A DNA stretch of 64,000 bases. Origin: Dietzia sp032248695. Lineage in GTDB: Bacteria > Actinomycetota > Actinomycetes > Mycobacteriales > Mycobacteriaceae. The notes under the pieces were generated by a model. That model was not told where the DNA came from, ran no database searches, and saw only the letters and a list, made by a program, of their open reading frames with translations. How positions within the stretch are numbered: the first letter of the stretch is position 1; the number at the start of each line of letters is the position of its first letter. Positions 1 to 8,437 of the stretch are shown here, piece by piece. A program made the position numbers and the translations under genes. The DNA lies in contig NZ_JAVHXC010000003.1 in the NCBI RefSeq assembly GCF_032248695.1, forward strand, positions 372,001-436,000, read 5' to 3'.

Positions 1-1907
1 ACCTTGTCGGGCGTGACCAGGGGGAGCCCGGCCCGTTCGGCGATGAGCCGGTGCTCGAACCACGCGGAGTCCGTGGATCCGGACGAGAGCAGCACCACCG
101 CGGGCTCGTCCCCGGCCGCGGGGGGCGCGGCCGCCTGCAGGGTCTGCCTGATCATGGGGAACGCCTCGTCGGGCGAGTAGAGGTCGTACCCGTCCATGAG
201 GTCGCCGAACAGCGTCGTGGTCATCTCCCGGTGGGCGTGGGAGAACGCGATTCCCGAGGGCACCCGCACGTTGTCCTCGAGGACGAGCCATCGGCCGTCG
301 TCCGCGCACACCAGGTCGACGCCGCTGATGTGGGCGCGGATCCGGCCCGGTCTCACCACCCGCCCGGTGCTGCGGTAGCCGGGTGCGCGGTCCAACGCCT
401 CCGGCGCGAGGCGCCCGGCCGCGACGATCGCCTGGTCGCCGTAGACGTCGTTGAGGAACGCGTCCACCGCCCTCGCGCGCTGCTCGACGCCCGCGGCCAG
501 CCGCTCCCACACCGCCGAGGTGATGATCCTGGGCAGGAAGTCCATCGGGAAGACGTGCGGCCGGTCCTCCCCGGTCACCCGGAACGTCACCCCGGCCACC
601 GCGGCCTCCTGCTCGGCCCGGATCTGCCGTGCCCGCAGCCGCACCGTCCCCAACCGCTCGAGACGCTCGACGACGCGCGCGTACTCGGGGCGCACCCCGC
701 CGTCGGCGCCGACCGCCTCGTCCCAGCTCGGATCCAGGTCGAGCCCGTCGAGCGGCAGGTAGACGCCGAACAGGCGGCCGCGCGCCTCCGACATCGGGGA
801 CCGCGTGCCGGTGCTGCCGCCGGTCTCGGCGACGAGGAGGTCCACCACGTCGACCGGGCGGGTCCGACGCCGCAACACCTGCCGCTGCCGGTAGGCGCTA
901 CTGCCGTTGTAGAGGGCGTCGTCCAGCAGCTCGCGGGCCAGGTCGAGGTCGCCGGACGCGGCCAGCTCGTCCTCGAGGGAGGTCACGAGGTCGGTGAGGA
1001 CGTCGGCCGCGGGGCGCGGACGGGCGGTCCCCGGGTCGACCAGGTCGCCCTCGAGTCCGGAGCGCGCCGCCCGCCACATCGCCGCCCGTAGCGAGGTGTC
1101 CGCCGGCGCCCCGGTGTGCGCGCCCCGGTCGAGCGCCGCCGACTCCCTGTTCACCAGGGCCCGGAACAGGACCGCCACGAGCACGGCGGTGTCCGCGATC
1201 GGGCTCGAGTCGCAGGCAGTCAGCTCGACGGTCCGCCCGTCCCGCCCGGGTTGTACACCGAAGCGGACCATCGACGCGTCCGCGACCACCCCGCTGGCCA
1301 CCAGACCGTCGACCAACGCGTCGTACTCCTCCGCCGAGCAGACCCCCGCCACCGGGGCGATGGTCGGCCACCGCGACGCGGCCGTGGAGCGGTAGCTGGC
1401 GTACTCGGAGTCCGACCCGTCCCGCAAAAACGGTGAGCTCGCGGTGAGCGCCAGGAACGCGGGCAGGTGCGCCGAGGTGCGGCAGGCCACCTGCACCGCC
1501 CGGTCGCGATCGGCGACCTCCACTCGTACGCCGGTGCTGCAGTAGACCTGGTCGCGGACCAGATACTCGTAGTCCGCGAGCAGCCGACGGAACCGCAGGG
1601 TCTCGTTCTCCAGGGAGGATGTCGGGGGGCCGAGCGGCAGCGCGCCCGCGGCGACCACGGCCAGCCCCGCCTTCTCCGCGGCGTCCCGGAGATCACCGCG
1701 CAGCCGGCGCATCTCGGCGCGGAGCCCGGCCGCCGAGGTCGTCTCCGGGGTGAGCGACCGCACCACCGAGCTCTCCACCTCGACCACGCGGTGGTCTGCG
1801 GGCAGGCGGGCGATGAGTCCCCCGGCGCGGGGGGCGAGCTCGCGGGTGGCGGCGTCGAGGACGTGGAGGTCCTCCTCGATCACGATCGTCCGGCCGGCGG
1901 GGCTCAT
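1..1907 (-). CDS. Carboxylate-amine ligase (GCS2) fused to circularly permuted ATP-grasp, 3' end missing
   Basis: An open frame on the minus strand starts at ATG 1907 and runs off the left edge (635 codons seen). Residues about 1-340 resemble the YbdK/GCS2 carboxylate-amine ligase family (N-terminal IEEDLHVLD, later EVESSVVRSL and NETLRFRRLL). From about residue 430 the protein switches to a circularly permuted type-2 ATP-grasp domain (VFPMDFLPRIIT, RAVDAFLNDVYGDQ, VLEDNVRVPSGI). Such two-domain proteins are known in actinobacteria; both halves are ATP-dependent ligase folds that join an amine to a carboxylate, but the substrate is unknown. The GCS2 half is short at its extreme N-terminus, where families usually have a GVEEEF motif. 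No clear Shine-Dalgarno sequence precedes the start. Confidence 0.8.
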   Translation of the reverse strand, partial: MSPAGRTIVIEEDLHVLDAATRELAPRAGGLIARLPADHRVVEVESSVVRSLTPETTSAAGLRAEMRRLRGDLRDAAEKAGLAVVAAGALPLGPPTSSLENETLRFRRLLADYEYLVRDQVYCSTGVRVEVADRDRAVQVACRTSAHLPAFLALTASSPFLRDGSDSEYASYRSTAASRWPTIAPVAGVCSAEEYDALVDGLVASGVVADASMVRFGVQPGRDGRTVELTACDSSPIADTAVLVAVLFRALVNRESAALDRGAHTGAPADTSLRAAMWRAARSGLEGDLVDPGTARPRPAADVLTDLVTSLEDELAASGDLDLARELLDDALYNGSSAYRQRQVLRRRTRPVDVVDLLVAETGGSTGTRSPMSEARGRLFGVYLPLDGLDLDPSWDEAVGADGGVRPEYARVVERLERLGTVRLRARQIRAEQEAAVAGVTFRVTGEDRPHVFPMDFLPRIITSAVWERLAAGVEQRARAVDAFLNDVYGDQAIVAAGRLAPEALDRAPGYRSTGRVVRPGRIRAHISGVDLVCADDGRWLVLEDNVRVPSGIAFSHAHREMTTTLFGDLMDGYDLYSPDEAFPMIRQTLQAAAPPAAGDEPAVVLLSSGSTDSAWFEHRLIAERAGLPLVTPDK

Positions 1908-1965
1908 GGAGAAACGGTAATACCGCTCCGCCCGGGGCACATCCGGTCCGGCTGCGGGGGGCGGC

Positions 1966-2790
1966 TCAGCGCGCCTTCCACACGGGGGCGCGCTTCTCGG
2001 CGAACGCCCGCGGGCCCTCGGCCGCGTCCTCCGAGGTCATCACCGTGATCATCTCGGTGTCGCTGACCTTCCAGCGCTCGGCCTCCGACGGACGGGCGCC
2101 GTCGGAGATCCCCAGCGCGACGCGCTTGGTGCCCTGGACGGCCAGCGGCGCGTTGGCGGCGATCGTCGCGGCCAGCTCGAGAGCCTCGTCGAGCAGCCGG
2201 TCGGCGGGGACGACGCGGTTGACGAGGTGCAGGTCCAGCGCCCGGTCGGCGGAGATCGGTTCGCCCGTCAGCAGCATCTCCATGGCCACGCGGTGCGGCA
2301 GCTGGGCGGGGAGACGGAACGCCCCGCCCGCCGCGGCGATGAGTCCGCGCTTGACCTCGGGCAGGCCGAAGACGGCGTGCTCGGCGGCCACCACGAGGTC
2401 GCAGGCCAGCGCGATCTCGCAACCCCCGCCGAGGGCGGTGCCGTTGACGGCGGCGATCACCGGGACGGACACGTAGTGCTGCATCATCCCGGCGAAGCCC
2501 CACTCGCGGTTCTCGGCGGGGAAGATGTCCTCGCCCCGGGAGATGGCCTTGAGGTCGGCTCCCGCGCAGAACGACTGATCGCCCGCGCCGGTGATGACGA
2601 CGGCGCGGATCTCGGGGTCGGTGTCGGCCTCGTGCAGGGCCCGGCCGAGCAGGGTGCTCACCTCGCCGTTGACGGCGTTGCGGGCCTCGGGGCGGTCGAG
2701 GGTCGCGATGAGGACGTGATCGCGTCGCTCGGTGCGGACGGCGGGGCGGGTCTCGGACATAGCGGAGTCGGGCACAGCGGAGTCGGTCAT
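1966..2790 (-). CDS. Enoyl-CoA hydratase (crotonase family)
   Basis: 274 residues, usual size for a crotonase. It hydrates trans-2-enoyl-CoA to 3-hydroxyacyl-CoA in beta-oxidation. The oxyanion-hole segments FCAGADL (about 74-80) and GTALGGGCEIA are present, and both catalytic acids expected for a true hydratase are visible: Glu125 in GGGCEIALACD and Glu145 in FGLPEVKRGL. Start chosen at ATG 2790; an in-frame ATG at 2760 is equally possible, because the first ten residues are not conserved in the family and neither start has a good ribosome site. It stands alone between the fusion ligase (58 bp downstream) and a 409-bp gap, on the same strand as the lipase further upstream. Confidence 0.9.
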   Translation of the reverse strand: MTDSAVPDSAMSETRPAVRTERRDHVLIATLDRPEARNAVNGEVSTLLGRALHEADTDPEIRAVVITGAGDQSFCAGADLKAISRGEDIFPAENREWGFAGMMQHYVSVPVIAAVNGTALGGGCEIALACDLVVAAEHAVFGLPEVKRGLIAAAGGAFRLPAQLPHRVAMEMLLTGEPISADRALDLHLVNRVVPADRLLDEALELAATIAANAPLAVQGTKRVALGISDGARPSEAERWKVSDTEMITVMTSEDAAEGPRAFAEKRAPVWKAR

Positions 2791-3199
2791 GCGCCCAGTC
2801 TCGCCCGGCCGCGCCGCTCGTGGGCCGTCTTTCCGCTCCTGCGCGGCGGCCTCCCGGTTCCTCGCCGGCGCTCGTGGGCGGGGCGGCGCGTGATCCCGCC
2901 GGTCAGCCCTCGCGCCCGGTGCCCGGCGGTCATTCCGCCAGCGGGAGTCCGCTCACCTACGCTGCCGACCTGACCCATGCTGCGTTGCTGGTCCACCTCC
3001 CCAGCGCAACCGGCCTCGAGACGTACATGCACCCAGCGCGGGTCAGCGAGGCAGCGCGACCGGCGGCACATGCGCTGCAGGGATGACCGCGGCGGGCGGG
3101 TCCGCGAGACGGTCGCGCCGCCCGGCCGGGCGGGTGCGCCGGGTGGGCGCTCCACCCGGGCCGAGCGGGTGCGCGGGGTGGGCCGAGCCGGCCCGCGGG
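2791..3199. other. 409-bp intergenic region, no gene recognised
   Basis: Gap between the enoyl-CoA hydratase and the lipase, both read leftward. It must hold the hydratase promoter and the lipase 3' end. The segment GCGCTCGTGGGC or a near copy of it occurs twice near the hydratase start. Open frames here have no recognisable protein character. I see no RNA gene. Confidence 0.4.
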
Positions 3200-4183
3200 T
3201 CAGCTGTGCAGCGGCGTGATCGGCGGGACGAACACACAGCCCACGGGCCGCGGGTTCTCCGGGTCCAACGCGTTCAGTACGAGGTCGCGGGCCACCGGGT
3301 CGGTGACGATCGAGACGTGTTCCGAGTAGTCCTGCGCGCAGAAGTCCTGCACGATGTGGTTCTCCGCGTTGGGCCCCTCGACGAGACCGCTGGCGAACGG
3401 CGTGACGATCTCGTCGTACCGCGTCAGGATGTTCGTGTACTGCACATCCGGGTGGTACGGCGTGCCCGTGCGCCACAGGTCGTGGAAGAACTGGCTGCCC
3501 GCGAGCACCTGGTTGCACGCACCGCAGCCGACGGTCCGGAAGAAGTGCTCGACCTCATCGCGGACGCCGATCTGGCCGAACAGGTCGAACGCCTGGGAGA
3601 TGAAGAACGCCGTGCTGCCCCGCCACACCGAACCGAGGCCGACGTAGTTCTCCACGAACTCGTGCCCGCCCAGCTCGTTCACGTACACCGCCGGCATGAG
3701 CGTGCCCTGCGAATGCCCCACCAGGTCGACCTTGTCCGCGCCCGTCGCCTCACGCACGCGGTCCACGAACACCGCGAGCTCGGCCGCACCCTCCTCCATC
3801 GTGCGCGTCCCGCCCAGTGCGCTGAGCGGCCACGGCGCCTGCGGGTGCGCGGCATACGTCAGGGCGAACACGCAGTAGCCCTCGTTGGCCAGCGACGGCG
3901 CCAGGTACGCCCAGTTGTCCTGTCGGTTGAGGAACGTGCCGTGGACGAGGATCACCGGACGCGGACGTGCCTCGGTGAGCTCGCAGTCCCAGTCGTTCGT
4001 GGCCGGGTGCTCGCCGAGCGGGTTCTGGACCTCGGCGCGCAGACCGTCGACGAACGACGCGGGCACGGGATGGGGGCCACCGGCCGTCGGCGCCGGCGCG
4101 GTGCCGGGCTGCGCCACCGCGGCGGAGGGGACTACGACGAGCGATACCATCGCCAGGATCAGAGCGGTCACGAGATGTTTCAC
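3200..4183 (-). CDS. Secreted lipase/esterase, alpha/beta-hydrolase
   Basis: 327 residues. A Sec-type signal peptide (MKHLVTALIL, hydrophobic core, probable cleavage after AVA near residue 24) indicates export. The fold is of the bacterial lipase class 2 (EstA/LipB-like) group: oxyanion HG at 81-82 (VILVHGTF), nucleophile Ser158 in GHSQG, an acid probably in YDEIVTPF and the His probably in YSEHVSI. Several paired cysteines (DCEL, GCGACN, DFCAQD, VGCVF) suggest disulfides. It probably frees fatty acids from extracellular esters, which fits the beta-oxidation genes downstream. It is divergent from a GntR regulator, with an AT-rich operator-like motif between them. Confidence 0.88.
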   Translation of the reverse strand: MKHLVTALILAMVSLVVVPSAAVAQPGTAPAPTAGGPHPVPASFVDGLRAEVQNPLGEHPATNDWDCELTEARPRPVILVHGTFLNRQDNWAYLAPSLANEGYCVFALTYAAHPQAPWPLSALGGTRTMEEGAAELAVFVDRVREATGADKVDLVGHSQGTLMPAVYVNELGGHEFVENYVGLGSVWRGSTAFFISQAFDLFGQIGVRDEVEHFFRTVGCGACNQVLAGSQFFHDLWRTGTPYHPDVQYTNILTRYDEIVTPFASGLVEGPNAENHIVQDFCAQDYSEHVSIVTDPVARDLVLNALDPENPRPVGCVFVPPITPLHS

Positions 4184-4238
4184 GTGAATCCCTTCGGCGG
4201 GGCGGCGCGCGCACCCCTGCCGAGGTATGGTGAGCCGC

Positions 4239-4254
4239 TACGGATATATTTGAT
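4239..4254. promoter_or_regulatory. Operator-like motif, copy C (lipase/GntR promoter)
   Basis: TACGGATATATTTGAT lies between the divergent lipase and GntR genes. Its right part ATATATTTGAT is identical to the motif at 18221-18231; its left half-site is degenerate compared with ATCACATATAT. It is an AT-only island in GC-rich DNA, about 55 bp from each start codon. Confidence 0.5.
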
Positions 4255-4308
4255 TTGAATTATCGAGTACGGGCGCCCACGGTGGGTGCTCCTCCTTGAA
4301 GAAACGAG

Positions 4309-5019
4309 GTGGCGGACTTGGCCCCCACACGACTCGCGCAGCGTCCGCAGCTCTCCGAGGAGGTCGCCGACCACGTCCGGACGCTCATCATGAGTGGCGA
4401 GGTCCGCCCGGGCGACTTCATCCGCCTCGACGAGACCGCCGCCGCCCTCGGCGTGAGCGTGACCCCCGTCCGCGAGGCCCTGCTCACCCTGCGGGGCGAA
4501 GGCCTGGTCGATCTCGTACCGCGACGCGGCTACCTCGTCTCCCCCATGAGCCGTCAGGACATCGAGGACATCTTCTGGCTGCAGGCCGAGCTGTCCAAGC
4601 GGATCGTCGACCGGGCCATCACCCGCTACGACGACGCGGCGCTCGAAGCCCACGCGCGCCTCATCGACGACTTCGAGGCGGCGTCCGCGGCCGGACACGC
4701 CGACGGCGTGGTCCACGCCCAGTACGCGATCCACCGGGCCATCAACCGGGTGTCCCGATCGGACAAGCTCTCGAGATTCCTCTCCAACGCCGCCCGCTAC
4801 ATGCCGTACCGCCTCTACGCCGAGGACCCCGAATGGCGCGCGGGCGCCCTCGTCGACCACCGGCGCATGCTGCAGGCCCTCCGTGACAAGGACCTCGACA
4901 CCGCCCACGCCGTGGTCGACGGCGAGTTCAGCAACGGCGCCCGGCTGCTCGTCGCCCACCTCGAACGCGCCGGGGTCTGGGACGAGGCCCGCGAGCCGGA
5001 GCTCGCCGCCGAGGCCTGA
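4309..5019 (+). CDS. GntR family regulator, FadR/FCD subfamily
   Basis: 236 residues from GTG 4309. An N-terminal winged helix-turn-helix (about 12-78, including GEVRPGDFIRLDETAAALGVSV and TPVREALLTLRGEGL) is followed by an all-helical FCD ligand-binding domain (about 85-215), where helices of this subfamily usually bind a metal and a carboxylate effector; His residues in IHRAINRV and VDHRRML are candidates. Members often sense acids or acyl-CoAs. Its position opposite the lipase suggests control of lipase and neighbouring fatty-acid genes. It converges on the DUF2236 gene. An alternative TTG start at 4297 is possible. Confidence 0.88.
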   Translation: MADLAPTRLAQRPQLSEEVADHVRTLIMSGEVRPGDFIRLDETAAALGVSVTPVREALLTLRGEGLVDLVPRRGYLVSPMSRQDIEDIFWLQAELSKRIVDRAITRYDDAALEAHARLIDDFEAASAAGHADGVVHAQYAIHRAINRVSRSDKLSRFLSNAARYMPYRLYAEDPEWRAGALVDHRRMLQALRDKDLDTAHAVVDGEFSNGARLLVAHLERAGVWDEAREPELAAEA

Positions 5020-5065
5020 CCCCACGCAAGGGCCCGACCCCGCCGGTTCCGCCGGACACGGGGAC

Positions 5066-5097
5066 GGGCCCGGGCACCGGTCACCCGGCCCGGGCCC
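5066..5097. terminator. GC-rich hairpin between convergent genes
   Basis: Inverted repeat GGGCCCGGG (5066-5074) / CCCGGGCCC (5089-5097) with a 14-nt loop, in the 90-bp gap between the GntR gene and the leftward DUF2236 gene. There is no T-tract, so termination is inferred from position and stem strength. Confidence 0.45.
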
Positions 5098-5109
5098 ACC
5101 TCGTCGTCG

Positions 5110-5964
5110 TCACATCAACGGACGACCGGTCGTCAACCGCCACCTCAGGTCCCACAGCAACAGCCGGTAGGTGATCGTCCGCACCGGCTCGGGCAACAGC
5201 CCGTTGAGCCGCGCCGTCACGGCCAGGAACGCCTCGAAGCGTCGCTGGTCCCGCGGTGTCCACGGCAGGCCCAGCTCGTCCCGGAACTCACGGTGCAGGA
5301 AACCCGTGGTGACCCACCTGGCCGCCCGGCCGAACAGCAGCGTCGCCGGCTGGGGCAGCATCCTCAGCTCCGTCAGGCCCACCAGGTGCTCGCGGACGGG
5401 CTCGTCGAAGCGGATCCGCGACATGCCCTCCCGCCAGTACTCGTCGAAGTCCGCGCGGGTCGCCGGCCACTGCTCGGGCCGCACCTGCAACGTGGTGCCC
5501 AGGGTCGGCGCGGAGGCGTAGAAGGCCTCGCGATCCGCGTCCGACATGGGCCCGTGCAGCCACTCGAAGACGTCCTCGAAACCGATGTACAGGCACGCGG
5601 CCACCCACATCTGCAGCTTCGGGTCGAGCGCGCTGTACTTCACACGGCTCTCCGGCGTCGAGTGGACCCGCCGGTGGATCCGCGTCACCTCCTCGCGGTA
5701 GATCCGCTTGTCCTCGTCCGTGCCCAGCGTCGCCACCGCGAGATACTGGAACGTCGTACGCGCCCGCTTCAGGGGCCGCTTGTAGACGTTTCCCGTGTCC
5801 ACGCGGCTCTCGCGCACACCCCACCCGACCTCCGGCCAGGACAGCTGCATGATCACGTTGGCCACCCCGCTGGCCGCGCCGAGGGAGTCGACGGCATCGG
5901 TCAACGTCGGCGGGGACGTGCGCGCCACGGCGGGCGCGGGATTGCGGTGCAGTTCGGTGATCAC
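5110..5964 (-). CDS. DUF2236 / MpaB-type oxygenase family protein (first of three)
   Basis: 284 residues. It matches the DUF2236 (ER-bound oxygenase MpaB/MpaB'/rubber-oxygenase Lcp) superfamily by its helical pattern: SWPEVGWGVRESRV at the N-terminus, then IYREEVTRIHRRVH with a candidate haem-ligand His, then the YSALDPKLQMWVAACL segment typical of the family. Characterised relatives are haem-b oxygenases that cleave C=C bonds of isoprenoids to carbonyl products; most family members are uncharacterised. It is the last gene of a leftward operon, 45 bp after the acyl-CoA ligase. Two more DUF2236 genes lie at 14.4-16.7 kb. Confidence 0.82.
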   Translation of the reverse strand: MITELHRNPAPAVARTSPPTLTDAVDSLGAASGVANVIMQLSWPEVGWGVRESRVDTGNVYKRPLKRARTTFQYLAVATLGTDEDKRIYREEVTRIHRRVHSTPESRVKYSALDPKLQMWVAACLYIGFEDVFEWLHGPMSDADREAFYASAPTLGTTLQVRPEQWPATRADFDEYWREGMSRIRFDEPVREHLVGLTELRMLPQPATLLFGRAARWVTTGFLHREFRDELGLPWTPRDQRRFEAFLAVTARLNGLLPEPVRTITYRLLLWDLRWRLTTGRPLM

Positions 5965-6009
5965 TACTCGCCTTCCGGGCAGGTGTCGGATGAGGTGCGC
6001 GGCCGGAGG

Positions 6010-7596
6010 TCAGACGCCCACGGTGCCGTGCTCGGCGCGAAGCGTGCCCTTGACCACCTTGCCGCTGGCGTTCCGCGGCAGCTCCTCCACGTGGACCAGG
6101 TGCTTGGGCAGCTTGAAGCCGGCGAGCTTGTCGCGCAGCCACTCGTTCAGCTCCTCGAGGGTGAGGTCGGGCCCGCCCTCGTGCTGGGCCACGACCGCGA
6201 CGGGGACCTCTCCCCACTTGTCGTCCCGGCGCCCGATGACCGCGACCTCGCGGATCCGCGGGTGCCCGGCGATGATGTTCTCCACCTCCGCGCAGTAGAT
6301 GTTCTCGCCGCCGGAGATGATCATGTCCTTCTTGCGGTCCACCACGTAGACGAAGCCCTCCTCGTCCATCCGGACCAGGTCGCCGGAGTGGAACCAGCCG
6401 CCCTCGAACGCCTCCGCGGTCTCCCGGGGCTTGTTCCAGTACCCCGACATCATGGTGGGGCCGCGGTAGACGATCTCGCCGACCTCGCCCGGGCCGACCG
6501 GCTCGCCGAACCCGTCGATGACCCGCGCCTCGATGGTGGGGATGACCTTGCCGACGGAGCCGAGCTTGCGGATGGCGTCGTCACCGTCGAGCGCGCAGGT
6601 GATGGGGCTCATCTCGGTCTGCCCGAACACCGCGCAGTTGAGGGCGTCGGGGAAGGTCTCCGCCATCGCCCGCAGGATGGTGTCCGTGGACGGGGCGGCG
6701 CCCCACGAGATGTTGCGCAGGGACAGGCTGCGAGGCCGGGCCTGCTGCTCCGCGCAGACGGCCTGCCACTGCACGGGGACCAGGAAGATGCTGGTGATCT
6801 TCTCCGCCTCGAGGGTGTCCAGGAGGGCGGCCGGGTCGAAGGCCTGGAGCGGGTGGATCACCGTCACCCCACCGAGCTGCAGGCTCGGGGCGATCGAGCC
6901 GAGAGCCGCGATGTGGAACATCGGCGCCGCGCACAGGGCACGCCCGTCCTCGTCGAAGAGGCGGAAGACCCGGATGCAGGTCAGCGACTGTGCCGTGAGG
7001 TTCTGGTAGGACAGCATGGCGCCCTTGGGGCGGCCGGTCGTGCCGGAGGTGTACATGATCAACGCGGTGGTGTCCTCGGGGACGTCGACCGGCTCGTGCG
7101 GCGTGCCCTCCTCGGCGAGCGCGTCGGCGTAGCTCGTCTGGTCCGGGGTGCCGCTCTCGCCGCCGATCACGATGTGCTGGCCCGGCTCCTCCCCCTGGGC
7201 CCGGATGGCCGGGACGAGCGGGGCCAGCATCGCGTCGGTGACGACGACCTTCGGCGTGCAGTCGCTGACGAGGTACGCGAGCTCCCCGGGGGTGAGTCGG
7301 AAGTTCACCGGCACCGCGATGGCGCCGAGTTTGTTGATGCCCAGCACCGCCTCGACGAACTCCGGGTTGTTCAGGGTGATGAGCATGACCCGGTCACCCT
7401 TGCCGACACCGCGGCGCGCGAGCGCGTCGGCGAAGCGGTTCGTGCGATCGCGCAGTTCACGCCAGGTGGTGGTCTGCCCGAGGTACCGGAGTGCCTCGGC
7501 GTCGGGCTTCATCTCGGCGTGGATGGAGACCCACGTGTTCCAGTGGTTGCGACGCGCCGCGTGCAGCTCGGCGATGGGGTCCGTGGCGGTGGTCAT
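6010..7596 (-). CDS. Fatty-acid-CoA ligase, FadD5-like
   Basis: 528 residues of the ANL superfamily. It activates a fatty acid to acyl-AMP and then acyl-CoA. The AMP-binding loop YTSGTTGRPKG is at 182-192, the motif FGQTEMSP follows, GGWFHSGDLVRMDEEGF and VDRKKDMIISGGENIYCAEVE mark the hinge, and the C-terminal catalytic Lys is in the NASGKVVKG segment. Long stretches recall mycobacterial FadD5 (WNKPRETAEAFEGGWFHSGD, FLVPVQWQAVC). It lies between an enoyl-CoA hydratase and a DUF2236 gene in the leftward operon, so it probably loads the acid made by the oxygenase/aldehyde-dehydrogenase branch or released by the lipase. Confidence 0.92.
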   Translation of the reverse strand: MTTATDPIAELHAARRNHWNTWVSIHAEMKPDAEALRYLGQTTTWRELRDRTNRFADALARRGVGKGDRVMLITLNNPEFVEAVLGINKLGAIAVPVNFRLTPGELAYLVSDCTPKVVVTDAMLAPLVPAIRAQGEEPGQHIVIGGESGTPDQTSYADALAEEGTPHEPVDVPEDTTALIMYTSGTTGRPKGAMLSYQNLTAQSLTCIRVFRLFDEDGRALCAAPMFHIAALGSIAPSLQLGGVTVIHPLQAFDPAALLDTLEAEKITSIFLVPVQWQAVCAEQQARPRSLSLRNISWGAAPSTDTILRAMAETFPDALNCAVFGQTEMSPITCALDGDDAIRKLGSVGKVIPTIEARVIDGFGEPVGPGEVGEIVYRGPTMMSGYWNKPRETAEAFEGGWFHSGDLVRMDEEGFVYVVDRKKDMIISGGENIYCAEVENIIAGHPRIREVAVIGRRDDKWGEVPVAVVAQHEGGPDLTLEELNEWLRDKLAGFKLPKHLVHVEELPRNASGKVVKGTLRAEHGTVGV

Positions 7597-7639
7597 GGTC
7601 TCGGCCTTTCGTGGCGACGGTGGGTGGGAGGTGGGTCGG

Positions 7640-8437
7640 TCAGGTGAAGTTCGGGCGTCTCTTCTCGAGCACGGACTTCACGCCCTCGGCGAAGTCCTCG
7701 GAGACGAGCAGTTCGCACTGCCCCTCGTGTTCACGCCGGAGGGCCTCGTCGAGCTCGGTGAGGGCGGCCAGGGTGACGGCCCGCTTGGTCAGTTCGAGCG
7801 CCCGGCGGGGTCCCCGCGCCAGGCGGCGGGCCGATTTCTGAGCGGCCTCGTGTAGCTCGGCGGCCGGCAGGACGTCCACGACCAGGCCCACGTCACGCGC
7901 CTCACCCGCCGACACCGCGTCCCCGCGCAGCAACATGCGCGAGGCCACCGACCGCCCGACGGACGCGGGGAGCAGGACGCTGGCGCCGCCGTCGGGCATG
8001 AGCCCGATGTTAGTGAAGGCGAACAGCAGGTAGGCGTCCTCGGACATGAACATCAGGTCCGCGGCCAACGCGAGGGAGACCCCGACCCCGGCGGCCGGCC
8101 CGTTGACCGCCGCGATGACCGGCACGGGGGCCCGGAGCACGGCGTGCACCAGGTTGTTGGCGGCGTCCATCGTGACGTCGGGAGCGATCGCGTCGCCCGA
8201 CGAGCCGGATTCACTGGCGGCCTGGAGATCGGCCCCGGTGGTGAAGGCCCCGCCCTCGCCGGCGAGCACGATGACGCGCGTGTCGTCCTGCGCACCGACC
8301 TCGGCGATCACCTCGCCGAGCGCGGCTAGGGTCTCGTAGTCCACGGCGTTCATCCGCTCGGGGCGGTTGATCGTGATGGTGACGACGCCGATGTCGTCCC
8401 GGTCGATGCGGAGGGCGTCCCGCCCCGAGGCGGTCAT
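7640..8437 (-). CDS. Crotonase-family protein lacking hydratase glutamates
   Basis: 265 residues from ATG 8437, which overlaps the stop of the upstream gene (ATGA). The crotonase fold is clear (ITINRPERMNAVD, AFTTGADLQ, AAVNGPAAGVGVSLALAADL). However, the two glutamates used by hydratases are absent: the GGGCELA position reads GVGVSLA and the PE-motif region reads FTNIGLMPDGG. This pattern, with an Asp in the PDGG loop, is seen in PaaG-like isomerases and other non-hydratase crotonases. Double-bond isomerisation, useful for unsaturated acyl chains, is therefore more likely than hydration. It is translationally coupled within the fadA-fadB operon. Confidence 0.88.
   Translation of the reverse strand: MTASGRDALRIDRDDIGVVTITINRPERMNAVDYETLAALGEVIAEVGAQDDTRVIVLAGEGGAFTTGADLQAASESGSSGDAIAPDVTMDAANNLVHAVLRAPVPVIAAVNGPAAGVGVSLALAADLMFMSEDAYLLFAFTNIGLMPDGGASVLLPASVGRSVASRMLLRGDAVSAGEARDVGLVVDVLPAAELHEAAQKSARRLARGPRRALELTKRAVTLAALTELDEALRREHEGQCELLVSEDFAEGVKSVLEKRRPNFT

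Noticed and set aside
2791..3199. Possible small gene in the gap
   Set aside because: Open frames of up to about 90 codons exist on both strands but have no ribosome site, motif or consistent codon pattern.
5293..7647. Long plus-strand open frame opposite the DUF2236 and acyl-CoA ligase genes
   Set aside because: Composition is biased and no motif is present, while the minus strand encodes two clear enzymes.
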